Origin: Lactiplantibacillus xiangfangensis
GTDB lineage: Bacteria > Bacillota > Bacilli > Lactobacillales > Lactobacillaceae
Length of the DNA stretch: 64,000 bases
NCBI RefSeq assembly: GCF_001438845.1
Contig: NZ_JQCL01000015.1
Span: 1-64,000, forward strand
Direction: 5' to 3'
How positions within the stretch are numbered: position 1 is the first letter of the stretch; every line of letters begins with the position of its first letter. The notes below the pieces were generated by a model. That model was not told the origin of the DNA. It did no database searches and saw only the letters and a program-made list of their open reading frames with translations. The position numbers and the translations under genes are program-made. Positions 31,661 through 40,622 of the stretch are shown piece by piece.

Positions 31661-32359
31661 CTAGAATAATTTACCGACATAAAAGTGAATAAACATCGTA
31701 ATAATACCAACAATCACGTTCCGAATAACCGCCGTTTTCACGTTTCCTTTACCCAATAGTGCGGATAAATAACCGGTCAACGCAACCGCAACCGACACTG
31801 CAATAATTGTCGCTGGCCACTGAAAACCAGTGGGAGCAAACGTCATCGCAACTAACGGAAAGACACCACCAGCCGACGCTGAAAATAGTGAGGCAAACGC
31901 GGCATCCCAAGGGTTCATATAGTGGCCTAATTCCATGTCGTACTTCACACTGACCACCGTTTCCAACGGCTTCTTGGATAACAAGTCCTTCGCAATTTCT
32001 AACGACGTCTCTTCCGTCACACCAAGTACCATGTAGTGCCGCTTAACCGCCGCTAATTCACTGGCGTAGTCCGTCTTAAGTAGCTGACGTTCTCGTTCAA
32101 CGACCGCCTTTTCGGTATCCTTTTGGGTGCTAACTGAAGCGTACTCCCCGGATGCCATTGAAAAGGCGCAGGCTAACAAGTCGGATAGACCAGCAATGAA
32201 GATCGTAAACTGGTTGGTCGTCGCCGCTGCAACACTGAATAACACACCGACAACGGTCAGAATACCATCGTTGGAACCAAGGACGCCGGCCCGCAATGAA
32301 TTCAGCTTTTCATCCATCGTCTGTTTAGCTTTTTTAGGTTTTACTTTTGAAATCTGCAT
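31661..32359 (-). CDS. VIT1/CCC1-family transporter, second of a tandem pair
   Basis: A 232-residue membrane protein of the VIT1/CCC1 family, which moves Fe(II)/Mn(II) out of the cytoplasm in other organisms. The first helix RAGVLGSNDGILTVVGVLF and ASGEYASVSTQKDTEK are family signatures; three helices sit in the C-terminal 80 residues. AAGGGGAG precedes the ATG. It follows its paralogue by 27 bp in one operon. Confidence 0.9.
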   Translation of the reverse strand: MQISKVKPKKAKQTMDEKLNSLRAGVLGSNDGILTVVGVLFSVAAATTNQFTIFIAGLSDLLACAFSMASGEYASVSTQKDTEKAVVERERQLLKTDYASELAAVKRHYMVLGVTEETSLEIAKDLLSKKPLETVVSVKYDMELGHYMNPWDAAFASLFSASAGGVFPLVAMTFAPTGFQWPATIIAVSVAVALTGYLSALLGKGNVKTAVIRNVIVGIITMFIHFYVGKLF

Positions 32360-32386
32360 ATCTTCGCTCCCCTTGACCTAATTTAC

Positions 32387-33064
32387 TCAGGCAAATAAGT
32401 GGCCAATAAAATACGTGACCAGCATCGTCAACAGCCCGGAAACAACGTTACGAAAAATCCCGTGACGCCGGTTCGCATTCCCCAAAATAGCTGCGACGTA
32501 CCCGGTAATTGCTAATGCGATGGCCACTGAAATGACCGTTGCAACCACTTTAATTTGGGGTGGGAAGAAGGTAATTGAGACCAGTGGTAAAATCGACCCG
32601 GTCGGAAACGAAATCATGGACGCAATCCCCGCCGCGTATGGACTGATAAATTCGCTCGGATTAAAGCCATAATGCTCACGGACCGTCGTGACTAACGCAT
32701 CCTCATTCATCATTTCACGCGTTGCTTTACGCGCCAACGGTTCACTGATGCCTTGATCGACGTATTTTTGAGCGACCCAGTCGGATTCCCCCTCATAGTT
32801 TTCAGCCAGCGCCTGTTTCTGATGCGCAATCGCCATTTTTTGCGAATCTTTTTGCGTATTAACGGAGACATACTCGCCCATTGCCATTGAAATCGTTCCG
32901 GCCAACATGCCCGCTAACCCGGAAATTAAAATTGAAAAACTATTCGTAGTCGCCCCAGCGACCCCCACAACAATTCCGGCAACGGATAAAATACCATCAT
33001 TCGCGCCCATAACACTGGCACGTAAAACATTAACCCGCTGCGCTAAAGTCATTTTCTTTTTCAT
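32387..33064 (-). CDS. VIT1/CCC1-family transporter, first of a tandem pair
   Basis: A 225-residue paralogue of the next gene, with the same landmarks RASVMGANDGILSVAGIVV and AMGEYVSVNTQKDSQK. The two differ in the cytoplasmic metal-binding helix region (about 80-140), which could tune metal choice. AAGGGG precedes the ATG. In a Mn-accumulating lactic acid bacterium, Mn or Fe export is plausible but inferred. Confidence 0.9.
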   Translation of the reverse strand: MKKKMTLAQRVNVLRASVMGANDGILSVAGIVVGVAGATTNSFSILISGLAGMLAGTISMAMGEYVSVNTQKDSQKMAIAHQKQALAENYEGESDWVAQKYVDQGISEPLARKATREMMNEDALVTTVREHYGFNPSEFISPYAAGIASMISFPTGSILPLVSITFFPPQIKVVATVISVAIALAITGYVAAILGNANRRHGIFRNVVSGLLTMLVTYFIGHLFA

Positions 33065-33270
33065 ATGGCGATGCCCCTTCGTCTACTTTATAATCATTAT
33101 TACTTAGTAGATATTATATCTTTTCGAAAATAAATGCAAGTCCTCGTTTTAATTCGTTGACAATTAAAGTTATGCTCACCTAAACCATAAGCTAGTGTAA
33201 CATCAATTTAACCTTAATGTTAGTCATGGCAAATTGAATCATCAGTAAATTCAGTCATAAAACGCACTAA

Positions 33271-33314
33271 AAAACGATGCTTCGAAAGTTACACGCTTCC
33301 TGAAGCATCGTTTA
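33271..33314. terminator. Terminator of the Bsh3-like gene
   Basis: AAACGATGCTTC (33272-33283) pairs with GAAGCATCGTTT (33302-33313). Confidence 0.85.
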
Positions 33315-33361
33315 TTAAGTGACCAGTCACAGCTAAGTGGAATGGTCCCATTTTGAAAGCT

Positions 33362-34348
33362 TTAGTTAACGGCGTTGAACTGCTGCGTCTCACTTAAAGC
33401 ATATTCTGTCGGATGATCTGCTTTCATCAAATCATCCGTTAGTGCCACCCGCGTAATCGTTTGGTCCCCATAAGGTTGGATGTAAAATGCAGGTTCATCC
33501 ATACTCATGTAAGCACGGTACTGGGTATAATCCGCACTACCATCCGCCTTGATCTTGACACCCTTAGGAATTTCGACCGAGTTTAACATGTGTGATAACG
33601 CGTTGACCGCCTCTGCATCGGTATCTACCGCAGTTGTGTTCTGACGCATGTAAACGGTCCGCACAAACCGAGAGACGGACGTGTAATCACCCGGCATACC
33701 GAGCGCACCTGAACCAGGGCCAAACGCTTTGACCGTAGTGTCACCGTATTGGCGATCTGGGTGTGGCGTTGGTTGTAACGCAACGTAATTGCTTAAGTTT
33801 TTCATATGCCATTCAAAATCTGGGGTGTTCGTCATGACACCAACCGGATTCTTTAAGTAGTGTAAACCGTCTTCTTCAGGTTCCAAGACGTAGGTTGCCC
33901 CACTGCGATCACTAATGATCCAATGTAGTGGAACGACTATATTAAGTAACGGTGCAGCTGCATTGACGATATTGATTTCACTCAAGCGTTCGCCCAGTTC
34001 CGCCGTACTCTTCACGTTACCTAAGACCCACATTAGTACGTCATGGGGCGCAAGGTTAATGGCGCCCTCAGTTGGCTGGTCATTATAGTGAGCCTGGCCC
34101 GCGAAGTACAGGGCAGCTGCGCTGACGCCGTATTCATTGACCCCGTCGATCAGCACGTAACCATTTAAATTACGACCAGTACCAACAAAACTATACGGTG
34201 CATCGAACCCGTCATCGTTAACCGCACCGGTAAAGTGATGGTCCCGTGGAATTGCAACGGGACGACCCTCGAGTTCAAACCCAAAATCCATTGTCCGAGC
34301 TAAAAATTGATCACCCATCGTTGTCTGATACGTTAAACTTGTACACAT
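33362..34348 (-). CDS. bsh3: Choloylglycine hydrolase / penicillin V acylase family (Bsh3-like)
   Basis: A 328-residue Ntn-hydrolase that cleaves amide bonds. Processing of Met1 exposes the nucleophile Cys2 (MCTSLTY), so ATG 34348 must be the start; three upstream codons in frame would bury it. LARTMDFGFELEGRP and NEYGVSAAALYF are family signatures. Size and the neighbouring copper ATPase fit bsh3 of L. plantarum; Bsh2-4 of that species have been reported as acylases on penicillin V-like substrates rather than main bile salt hydrolases. Repeats B2-A3 lie upstream. Confidence 0.9.
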   Translation of the reverse strand: MCTSLTYQTTMGDQFLARTMDFGFELEGRPVAIPRDHHFTGAVNDDGFDAPYSFVGTGRNLNGYVLIDGVNEYGVSAAALYFAGQAHYNDQPTEGAINLAPHDVLMWVLGNVKSTAELGERLSEINIVNAAAPLLNIVVPLHWIISDRSGATYVLEPEEDGLHYLKNPVGVMTNTPDFEWHMKNLSNYVALQPTPHPDRQYGDTTVKAFGPGSGALGMPGDYTSVSRFVRTVYMRQNTTAVDTDAEAVNALSHMLNSVEIPKGVKIKADGSADYTQYRAYMSMDEPAFYIQPYGDQTITRVALTDDLMKADHPTEYALSETQQFNAVN

Positions 34349-34517
34349 CGCTCTCACATCCTCGAATTAAGTAACTCTATTTTATCATCTAATCCCAATT
34401 AAAACCGTTTTCACAAAATTTATTTTACTCTTATCAGTTTAGCCTTTCATTATCAGTTTTATTTATAGTCTTCAAGTTATCACATTAAATAAAGACCAGA
34501 CTCTTATAAACTAATCC

Positions 34518-34609
34518 GGCTGGCGCTGATAGCATGCAGTCGTGGGACCGAGCCTAGCCTGGGAAGCGGTCAAAAGCCACCTTCACGACTGATACTATCA
34601 GCGCCAACC
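34518..34609 (+). repeat. Repeat element B, copy 2
   Basis: One long hairpin: GGCGCTGATAG (34522-34532) with CTATCAGCGCC (34595-34605), then CAGTCGTG/CACGACTG. Compared with copy 1 (TCGCTGATG/CATCAGCGA) and copy 3 (GTCACTGAT/ATCAGTGAC), both arms changed together. Confidence 0.8.
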
Positions 34610-34658
34610 TCCGAACATTCAACAAATTTAGAACATCAATAATAGAAAAGTTATATTT

Positions 34659-34829
34659 AGCGCAGGCGGGTAGGATTGGTGTGCTGTGTCGGCAATATCA
34701 GATAGCGTTTTGTGCTGTCTGATATTGCGGGGCAATTCAAAGACGTGGGCTATCGGCTTTAAATTGAGGGTCCAGACCGTACTTCGGCTGGGCCCGTCCC
34801 CATAGCACCCAATTCTACCCGCCGGAGCG
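34659..34829 (+). repeat. Repeat element A, copy 3
   Basis: Outer helix GGCGGGTAG (34665-34673) with CTACCCGCC (34815-34823). Then GTGCTGTG with the later CATAGCAC, the hairpin GCAATATCAGATAGC/GCTGTCTGATATTGC, CAATTCAAAG/CTTTAAATTG and GGTCCAG/CTGGGCC. It lies 49 bp after B copy 2, the same spacing and CAATA-rich linker as at 53552-53599. Confidence 0.85.
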
Positions 34830-34865
34830 GTCCACTATTACAACGTTCGTTTATTATTGACAACC

Positions 34866-34925
34866 ACAAAAACCCACAAAGGACTACGACAACCATGAAA
34901 CGGTATCGTAGTCCTTTGTGGGTTT
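34866..34925 (-). terminator. Terminator of copB
   Basis: AACCCACAAAGGACTACGA (34871-34889) pairs perfectly with TCGTAGTCCTTTGTGGGTT (34905-34923); T-rich on the minus side. Confidence 0.9.
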
Positions 34926-34995
34926 GATTCAACTATTCGGTGTCACCATCGTACGGCGCAAGTCAAAATTGGGGGTTGCCTTCCGTCGCATCACC

Positions 34996-37053
34996 TTAAT
35001 TTTTAAGCCGGAGTGTCATGGCATTGATTGCCACGATGATGGTACTCAATGACATCACGACCGCCCCAACCATTGGGTTCAATAGGAACCCAATCGGTGC
35101 CAAGATACCAGCGGCCAATGGGATGGTGATGACGTTGTAACCAGCGCCCCACCAGAGGTTTTGGGTCATCTTTCGCGTGGTCTGCCGTGCTAAGTCCAAG
35201 AAGTCCACGACATCATTCGGGTTGCTCTTAACCAGTACAACGTCCGCAGAATCAATTGCAACGTCGGTCCCAGAACCAATCGCTACCCCGACTTCTGCTT
35301 GAGCCAAGCTAGGCGCATCGTTCACACCATCACCAATCATCATGACGTGACTGCCATCTGACTGGTACTGCTTAACGAGCTTGGCCTTATCTTCTGGCAA
35401 TAAACTAGCGTGAACCTCAGTAATTCCAAGCTGCTTAGCAACCACTTGCGCACTCTGCGGGTTATCCCCGGTTAGCATAACTGGTGTGATGTGTTGTGCT
35501 TTGAGGCTATCAATTAAGTTTTTAGATTCTGGCTTAATCTGATCCCCTTGCGCGACGTAGCCGAGGACTTGGTCATCGGCCATCAAGTAGCTAACCGAAT
35601 TACCCGCACTTGCGAGCCGTTCAAAGGTAGCTTGATCATAGGTCAACTTTTGACGATCAAGGTAGGCTGCGGAAACGATTTGATACGTCCGACCAGCCAC
35701 TTGACCACTCAAACCGACCCCGGTAATCTGATGAACATCATCCGCGTTAACTAGCGCCAACTTGTGTGCCTTCGCCGCCGTTAAAATCCCGACTGCTAAC
35801 GGGTGACTGGACCCCGTTTCCAAGCTAGCCATGATTTTCAAAACATCGTCAGCTTTAAGTTCGGCATCGCTACTTTGATAATCCGCAACCTTAAAGTTAC
35901 CCGCCGTTAACGTCCCGGTTTTATCCATCAACGCATAGTTCAATTTTTTAACTTGTTCCATCGCATCCCGGTTACGAATCAACAGTCCGTGGCCGGCCGC
36001 AATCGCGGTACTCCGTGCAACAACTAATGGAATCGCCAATCCCAAAGCGTGGGGGCAGGCAATAACCAGTACCGTAACTGCAATGGAAAGTGCCAAGGCC
36101 AAATTACCGACTAACAACCACGTAATAAACGCAACGATTGAAACGGTCAACGCCGCGTAGAAGAGTAGTCCCGCAACCCGGTCGGCCATATTTTCCTGTG
36201 AGGACTTTGCGGCTTGCGCATCACTCACCAACTTCATAACTTGTGCCAAGTAGCCGTCTTCACCGGTCCCAGTGACGGTCATTTCAAAGGTCCCTTCACC
36301 GTTAACGGAGCCACCAACCACTTGATCTTTGACTTTCTTTTCAACTAACCGTGCTTCACCAGTAACCATCGCTTCATTGACACTAGTTGCACCACTGACG
36401 ATTTGACCGTCAGCCGGAATTTTTTCACCGGCCCGCACTTGAACTTGATCACCCTTAACTAACTGGGCAACCGTCACGTCCTGCACTTCACCGTCCACAA
36501 CTTTATGAGCGGTACTTGGTAATAGTTTTGCTAAGTGATCAACGGCAGAACCCGCATTCATCACGGTATTCATTTCGATCCAGTGCCCTAATAACATAAT
36601 GTCGATTAAGGTTGCGAGTTCCCAGAAGAAGTCGGTCACCATTGGCGTGACGTGCAACATATCATTCGCAATCACCGCGTAAATACTGTAGACATACGCC
36701 ACGCTGATTCCCATGGTAATTAAGGTCATCATCGCCGGCTTGTGGTTAGCAAGTTCCGCTTTCGCACCACTAAAGAATGGTTGCCCGCCGTAAACGAAGA
36801 GAATCGTGCCTAAAACGGCAACTAGGTAATCGGACCACGGCAGGAACGTGAACTGAAATGGTAGCCGTACCCCCATCATTGGACTCATCACAATAATTGG
36901 AATCGTGAGTACTAGTGAGACCCAAAACTTTAATTTCAGGTTGCCCATGTGCATCATTTGACCATTGCCCATGTCCATATCATCCATGTTCATATCCATC
37001 TTTTTCGAATCCATGCCATCCATCGTCATGCCGTCTGTTTTCTCCATTTTCAT
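34996..37053 (-). CDS. copB: Copper-exporting P-type ATPase, CopB class
   Basis: Membrane copper pump, 685 residues. A Met/Asp/His-rich N-terminus (about 5-36, repeated MDM units) replaces CxxC metal domains. The membrane metal site is CPH (IACPHALGLAIP), the mark of the CopB class; TGEA actuator loop (TGEARLVEKK, Ala where TGES is usual), DKTGTLTAGNF, SSHPLA and GDGVNDAPS follow. ATG 37053 has GGGAGG 8 nt upstream; the longer frame to 37104 runs through the operator. Two copper-type operator boxes lie in front. Confidence 0.95.
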   Translation of the reverse strand: MKMEKTDGMTMDGMDSKKMDMNMDDMDMGNGQMMHMGNLKLKFWVSLVLTIPIIVMSPMMGVRLPFQFTFLPWSDYLVAVLGTILFVYGGQPFFSGAKAELANHKPAMMTLITMGISVAYVYSIYAVIANDMLHVTPMVTDFFWELATLIDIMLLGHWIEMNTVMNAGSAVDHLAKLLPSTAHKVVDGEVQDVTVAQLVKGDQVQVRAGEKIPADGQIVSGATSVNEAMVTGEARLVEKKVKDQVVGGSVNGEGTFEMTVTGTGEDGYLAQVMKLVSDAQAAKSSQENMADRVAGLLFYAALTVSIVAFITWLLVGNLALALSIAVTVLVIACPHALGLAIPLVVARSTAIAAGHGLLIRNRDAMEQVKKLNYALMDKTGTLTAGNFKVADYQSSDAELKADDVLKIMASLETGSSHPLAVGILTAAKAHKLALVNADDVHQITGVGLSGQVAGRTYQIVSAAYLDRQKLTYDQATFERLASAGNSVSYLMADDQVLGYVAQGDQIKPESKNLIDSLKAQHITPVMLTGDNPQSAQVVAKQLGITEVHASLLPEDKAKLVKQYQSDGSHVMMIGDGVNDAPSLAQAEVGVAIGSGTDVAIDSADVVLVKSNPNDVVDFLDLARQTTRKMTQNLWWGAGYNVITIPLAAGILAPIGFLLNPMVGAVVMSLSTIIVAINAMTLRLKN

Positions 37054-37082
37054 CTGAATGACCTCCCTTTGCCTTTTTGGTT

Positions 37083-37092
37083 TACATTTGTA
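37083..37092. promoter_or_regulatory. cop box upstream of copB
   Basis: TACATTTGTA is an exact TACANNTGTA CopY box, between the copB promoter and start. Confidence 0.75.
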
Positions 37093-37104
37093 ATTCATGG
37101 TCAA

Positions 37105-37133
37105 AGTTTACAACCGTAAACGAAAAATGTCAA
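37105..37133 (-). promoter_or_regulatory. copB promoter with operator palindrome
   Basis: -35 TTGACA (37133-37128), 17-nt spacer, -10 TAAACT (37110-37105). The palindrome GTTTAC-N4-GTAAAC (37106-37121) covers the -10, where CopY should bind. Confidence 0.75.
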
Positions 37134-37163
37134 GCTTTCGCCTTCGGAACCTTTTGGTCGCAG

Positions 37164-37194
37164 AAAAAAAACACCACGGGTTGCAACCGTGGTG
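37164..37194 (-). terminator. Terminator of copY
   Basis: On the minus strand CACCACGG pairs with CCGTGGTG, followed by T8, separating copY from copB. Confidence 0.88.
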
Positions 37195-37240
37195 CCATCA
37201 TTATTCAATAAACTAATCATCTTAATAGGTAAATTAGTGG

Positions 37241-37669
37241 TTAACACTTTGTACCCGGGACGCAATCACAATCAACTTCTTCAGGGGCCGCTTCAGCTTT
37301 AGCGGCCAACACCCGTTGCATCTCCGCAATATCTTGCTGACTGAGCGTTAAATTCTTAATCACGTCGGTCAGCGTCTGACCGACCCGCATCTGACACAAG
37401 TGGCTGAAGAGCGTATTCACCGCCTCATCCATCGACGGCTGTTCTTCAACCGTTGGGTAATAAGTAAACGCGCGCCCGTTCTTTTCTGCCCGGAGCGCGC
37501 CTTTTTTGATCAATCGACCTAACAAGGTTTTAACGGTGGCCGATTTCCACCCCATCTTATCTGCCATGATTTCAGACATTTGACTACTTGTAACGCTGCC
37601 TAAGGTCCAAGCGACCCGCATAACTTCCCATTCTGCATCACTGATATCAATTCTGGTTTGAGTTTCCAT
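37241..37669 (-). CDS. copY: Copper-responsive repressor CopY (BlaI/MecI fold)
   Basis: A 142-residue winged-helix repressor of the CopY/TcrY family. The DNA-binding domain covers about 8-80 (ISDAEWEVMRVAWTLG, GWKSATVKTLLGRLIKKGAL). The C-terminus CDCVPGTKC has three cysteines; the classical Cu/Zn site is CxCx4CxC, so the last pair is shortened. It should release the operators at 37083-37121 and 37704-37719 when copper rises. Own promoter and terminator. Confidence 0.93.
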   Translation of the reverse strand: METQTRIDISDAEWEVMRVAWTLGSVTSSQMSEIMADKMGWKSATVKTLLGRLIKKGALRAEKNGRAFTYYPTVEEQPSMDEAVNTLFSHLCQMRVGQTLTDVIKNLTLSQQDIAEMQRVLAAKAEAAPEEVDCDCVPGTKC

Positions 37670-37703
37670 CGGTTACGCCACCTTTCCATGTATTTTAAGT
37701 ATA

Positions 37704-37719
37704 GTTTACAGTCGTAAAC
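37704..37719. promoter_or_regulatory. Operator palindrome of copY
   Basis: GTTTACAGTCGTAAAC has the same GTTTAC-N4-GTAAAC form as the copB operator and sits next to a -10 TATACT (37703-37698), giving autoregulation. Confidence 0.75.
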
Positions 37720-37845
37720 ACAAAAAAGCAATTAATTTCCCCAATCGTTAACTCAAGCATAAGCCAAATTTTCCAAAATATAAATATACTAATGTTCAAT
37801 TCTTACTTTGATTGCTTATATTAGGTTATTTATCAAACAAAAGAC

Positions 37846-37876
37846 AAAAATGATTACATTATTATGTGTAATCATC
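37846..37876 (-). terminator. Terminator of the immunity-like gene
   Basis: ATGATTACA (37851-37859) pairs with TGTAATCAT (37868-37876), T-rich on the minus side. Confidence 0.65.
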
Positions 37877-37892
37877 TACATCCTTATTAAAA

Positions 37893-38168
37893 TTAGGCGA
37901 CTGAATGTGTAAATTCTCCGAGTAACGTCGTCAACGTGGCGACCGTCGCCGGGTAATCTGCAGGGTGTTGTAAAAGATAGCTCGTAACCTTGCTTTGGTA
38001 CAACACGGTCGTTGCTGATTGACCATTGGTTTGTAATAAAGTCCGTCGAAATTCATTTAATAGTTGTTGAAGCCCCGTTTGTACGGGGTCTTTCAAATCA
38101 AGCGTTAACGCGGCTCGACTAATCGCGTCTAAAACCTGGGTTTGTGTGATTTTTGCATGTACTGCCAT
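37893..38168 (-). CDS. Small helical protein, possibly bacteriocin immunity (EntA_Immun-like)
   Basis: 91 residues predicted as a four-helix bundle. Size and pattern (LLNEFRRTLLQ, YLLQHPADYPATVATLTTLLGEF) recall enterocin A-type immunity proteins, which protect against class IIa bacteriocins. No bacteriocin gene is near, so it would be an orphan. Family assignment is tentative. Monocistronic. Confidence 0.5.
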   Translation of the reverse strand: MAVHAKITQTQVLDAISRAALTLDLKDPVQTGLQQLLNEFRRTLLQTNGQSATTVLYQSKVTSYLLQHPADYPATVATLTTLLGEFTHSVA

Positions 38169-38305
38169 TTTGGTTCCCCCACTCGTTAGAATAGTTATTA
38201 GTATACACCGTTATCATGATTTAACGGTCTTTTTTGTCGTGAATTGTTTCAATGGTCAATGTATGTTAGGATATTCCATTACTTTAAAACGGAGGCCTGG
38301 GATAT

Positions 38306-38722
38306 ATGAAACCTAGTTCTAAATTCATTCAACGTGTCCAACAATTTATGCGGGGGCGTTATGGCCAAAATGACACCCTCAACCGGTTCCTTACTGATTT
38401 GGCGTTGCTCTTAATTGTGATTAGCCTCTTCAGTCGTTCAATCTGGCTAACACCCATCGCCATTTTACTGATTGTTCTAAATTACTGGCGCTTATTTTCA
38501 AGAAAAATCTATGTTCAAGTTGCCATCAACCGCGGATTTGAACGGATTTGGCTCCCGCTAATTCGCCCACTGACTAAGTTAAAGTACCAGATCGTACAGC
38601 ACTGGCGCTACCGGTTCTTTCGTTGTGAAGAATGCCATCAACGCATTCGCATTCCGCGCCACCACGGTCATGTGCGGGTGACTTGTCCCAAGTGTGGGCA
38701 CCAGTTTGAAGCCCGTACCTAA
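38306..38722 (+). CDS. Membrane protein with C-terminal zinc ribbon
   Basis: A 138-residue protein with two hydrophobic segments (about 28-43 and 45-62), a basic amphipathic stretch and a C-terminal zinc ribbon with CEEC and CPKC (about 108-133). Such ribbons usually bind Zn and nucleic acid or protein. Family of unknown function in lactobacilli. GGAGG is 11 nt before the ATG. Confidence 0.75.
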   Translation: MKPSSKFIQRVQQFMRGRYGQNDTLNRFLTDLALLLIVISLFSRSIWLTPIAILLIVLNYWRLFSRKIYVQVAINRGFERIWLPLIRPLTKLKYQIVQHWRYRFFRCEECHQRIRIPRHHGHVRVTCPKCGHQFEART

Positions 38723-38837
38723 AGCCTATATTTCAGAAATCTTTAAACTTTTTTCAGAAATTACTTACGAAGCGCGCCTTTTTCTGTTACAGTGACCTAT
38801 TGTGCCTACTGTACAGACAAAGGAGCGTATTTTTTTC

Positions 38838-40280
38838 ATGAAATCAAAATCATCAACCAATCCAACCCTTATTATGATTGGATTATTACTTGGAGGATTC
38901 GTCGTGATGCTTAGCGAAACCGCGCTAAACATTGCCCTCCCCCAACTAGAACAACAATTGCACGTCAATACTGGGACCATCCAGTGGCTAGTCACTGGCT
39001 ACCTCTTAATGGTCGGAATCGTGCTTCCACTATCCAGTATGCTAACGAAACATTTCACGACTCGCCAAATCATCATCTTCGCTTTAAGCGACTTTATGGT
39101 TGGGGCCGTAATTTCAGCGTTATCTAGTAGTTTTGCTCAACTCTTAATCGGTCGGATGATCCAAGGGATTGCCACTGGCCTATTATTACCACTGATTTTT
39201 ATCGTTTTACTTGCCATCTACCCACCCGAAAAACGGGGCTCCGCCATGGGATTAGTTGGCTTAGTGATCATGTTTGCACCCGCCATTGGGCCAACCCTTG
39301 CTGGTATCATTTTAGGAGCGCTCTCATGGCAATGGATTTTCTGGTTATTTGTGCCACTATTAGCGATTGCTTTAATTATTACGATCTTTTTCATGCAAAA
39401 CGTTTCTGAGTTAACCAAACCTAAAGTCGACGTTCTTTCGATTATTTTATCTTCACTTGGTTTTGGTGGGCTCGTTGTGGGTGCCAGTTTAGCCGGAGAT
39501 AAAGGTTGGGGTAACCCACTTGTCATCGGTGCACTCGTGGTCGGCATCGTCTGCTTAGCCTTCTACGCTTATCGCCAATTACACTTAGACGCGCCTATTT
39601 TAAATCTCCGTGCCTTTGGTTTTAAAAAGTTCAGTGTCGGGACAGCCTTAGTCATGACTGACTTTGGGATTATCATGTCTTCGATGTACCTCCTACCCAT
39701 GTACTGGCAAAAAGGATTGATGGTTCCGGTCGCTTTAACCGGGGTCTTACTGTTACCAGGTGGGATCGTTAACGCGATCGTATCCGCTACTGCTGGTCGC
39801 TTATTCGATGATTACGGCGCCAAATACCTGACCCGGATTGGTTTTGCAATCACCTTTGTTGGGGCTTTAATGTTAATTTTTGTCACGACCCATACCGCGT
39901 ACTGGTACGTCGTTCTTGCCCACGTCCTTTTAATGATTGGGGCACCGTTAGCAATGTCACCAGCCCAAACTTACGGTTTAAACGCGCTGCGCGGACCCGT
40001 TGCAGCTGACGGCAGCACTATTTTGAACACCTTACAACAGATTTTAGGTGCATTGGCGACCGCCATTGCAACCAGTCTGTTAGGTATTGGACAGAGTACT
40101 AGCAATGCCGGTGGCGCCACGGCGTTCGTCCACGGCGTTCACTACGGCTTTTGGTTCACGCTGGCCCTATCCGTATTAGGTTTCTGCCTATCCATGATGG
40201 TCACAAACCAAAAGGAACCCGCTGAAGATCCATTAGCTCATGATGCTGAATCAGCTGGTCAACCCGTAGATAACAATTAA
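38838..40280 (+). CDS. MFS multidrug exporter, DHA2/EmrB type
   Basis: A 480-residue proton-driven permease with about 14 helices. SETALNIALPQLEQQLHV and WLVTGYLLMVGIVLPLS (motif D1 region) and the helix-5 GPTLAGIILGALSWQWIFWLF (motif C region) are DHA2 signatures. The start ATG 38838 follows AAAGGAG at 12 nt; the frame opens earlier but without a ribosome site. Followed by a terminator. Substrate unknown. Confidence 0.9.
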   Translation: MKSKSSTNPTLIMIGLLLGGFVVMLSETALNIALPQLEQQLHVNTGTIQWLVTGYLLMVGIVLPLSSMLTKHFTTRQIIIFALSDFMVGAVISALSSSFAQLLIGRMIQGIATGLLLPLIFIVLLAIYPPEKRGSAMGLVGLVIMFAPAIGPTLAGIILGALSWQWIFWLFVPLLAIALIITIFFMQNVSELTKPKVDVLSIILSSLGFGGLVVGASLAGDKGWGNPLVIGALVVGIVCLAFYAYRQLHLDAPILNLRAFGFKKFSVGTALVMTDFGIIMSSMYLLPMYWQKGLMVPVALTGVLLLPGGIVNAIVSATAGRLFDDYGAKYLTRIGFAITFVGALMLIFVTTHTAYWYVVLAHVLLMIGAPLAMSPAQTYGLNALRGPVAADGSTILNTLQQILGALATAIATSLLGIGQSTSNAGGATAFVHGVHYGFWFTLALSVLGFCLSMMVTNQKEPAEDPLAHDAESAGQPVDNN

Positions 40281-40298
40281 AAATACTAACGATTGATT

Positions 40299-40343
40299 GA
40301 AAAAGGCTACTCGGAAATTTTTAATTTCTGAGCAGCCTTTTCT
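40299..40343 (+). terminator. Terminator of the DHA2 exporter
   Basis: AAAAGGCTACTCGGAAA pairs with TTTCTGAGCAGCCTTTT. Confidence 0.85.
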
Positions 40344-40420
40344 CTCACCGATAATGATTGCTTTTTTCTGATTTCTCCCCCACAATCAAAGTGAAGCTTA
40401 ACGGAGGCGTATCAAAGTTT

Positions 40421-40612
40421 ATGGAAATAACGATTGACCTTATTATCGGTACCAGCATGGTCCTCGCCATTCTCTGTTGGATCTTAGCTGGTTATTATTA
40501 TCACCAAGTTAAAAAACGGATCGGTAGCAGTTGGCTGGTTGGCGGTCTACTCATGGCCGGGTTAGCCGGCTTCTTCATCTGGACTGCTATTCCGCTATGG
40601 ACCAGCTTATAG
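40421..40612 (+). CDS. Small two-helix membrane protein
   Basis: 63 residues with hydrophobic segments at about 5-25 and 39-60 and a short basic loop. GGAGG is 13 nt before ATG 40421. It is followed at 10 nt by the next gene, whose ribosome site overlaps its stop. Not recognised. Confidence 0.65.
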   Translation: MEITIDLIIGTSMVLAILCWILAGYYYHQVKKRIGSSWLVGGLLMAGLAGFFIWTAIPLWTSL

Positions 40613-40622
40613 GAGGAGCAAA

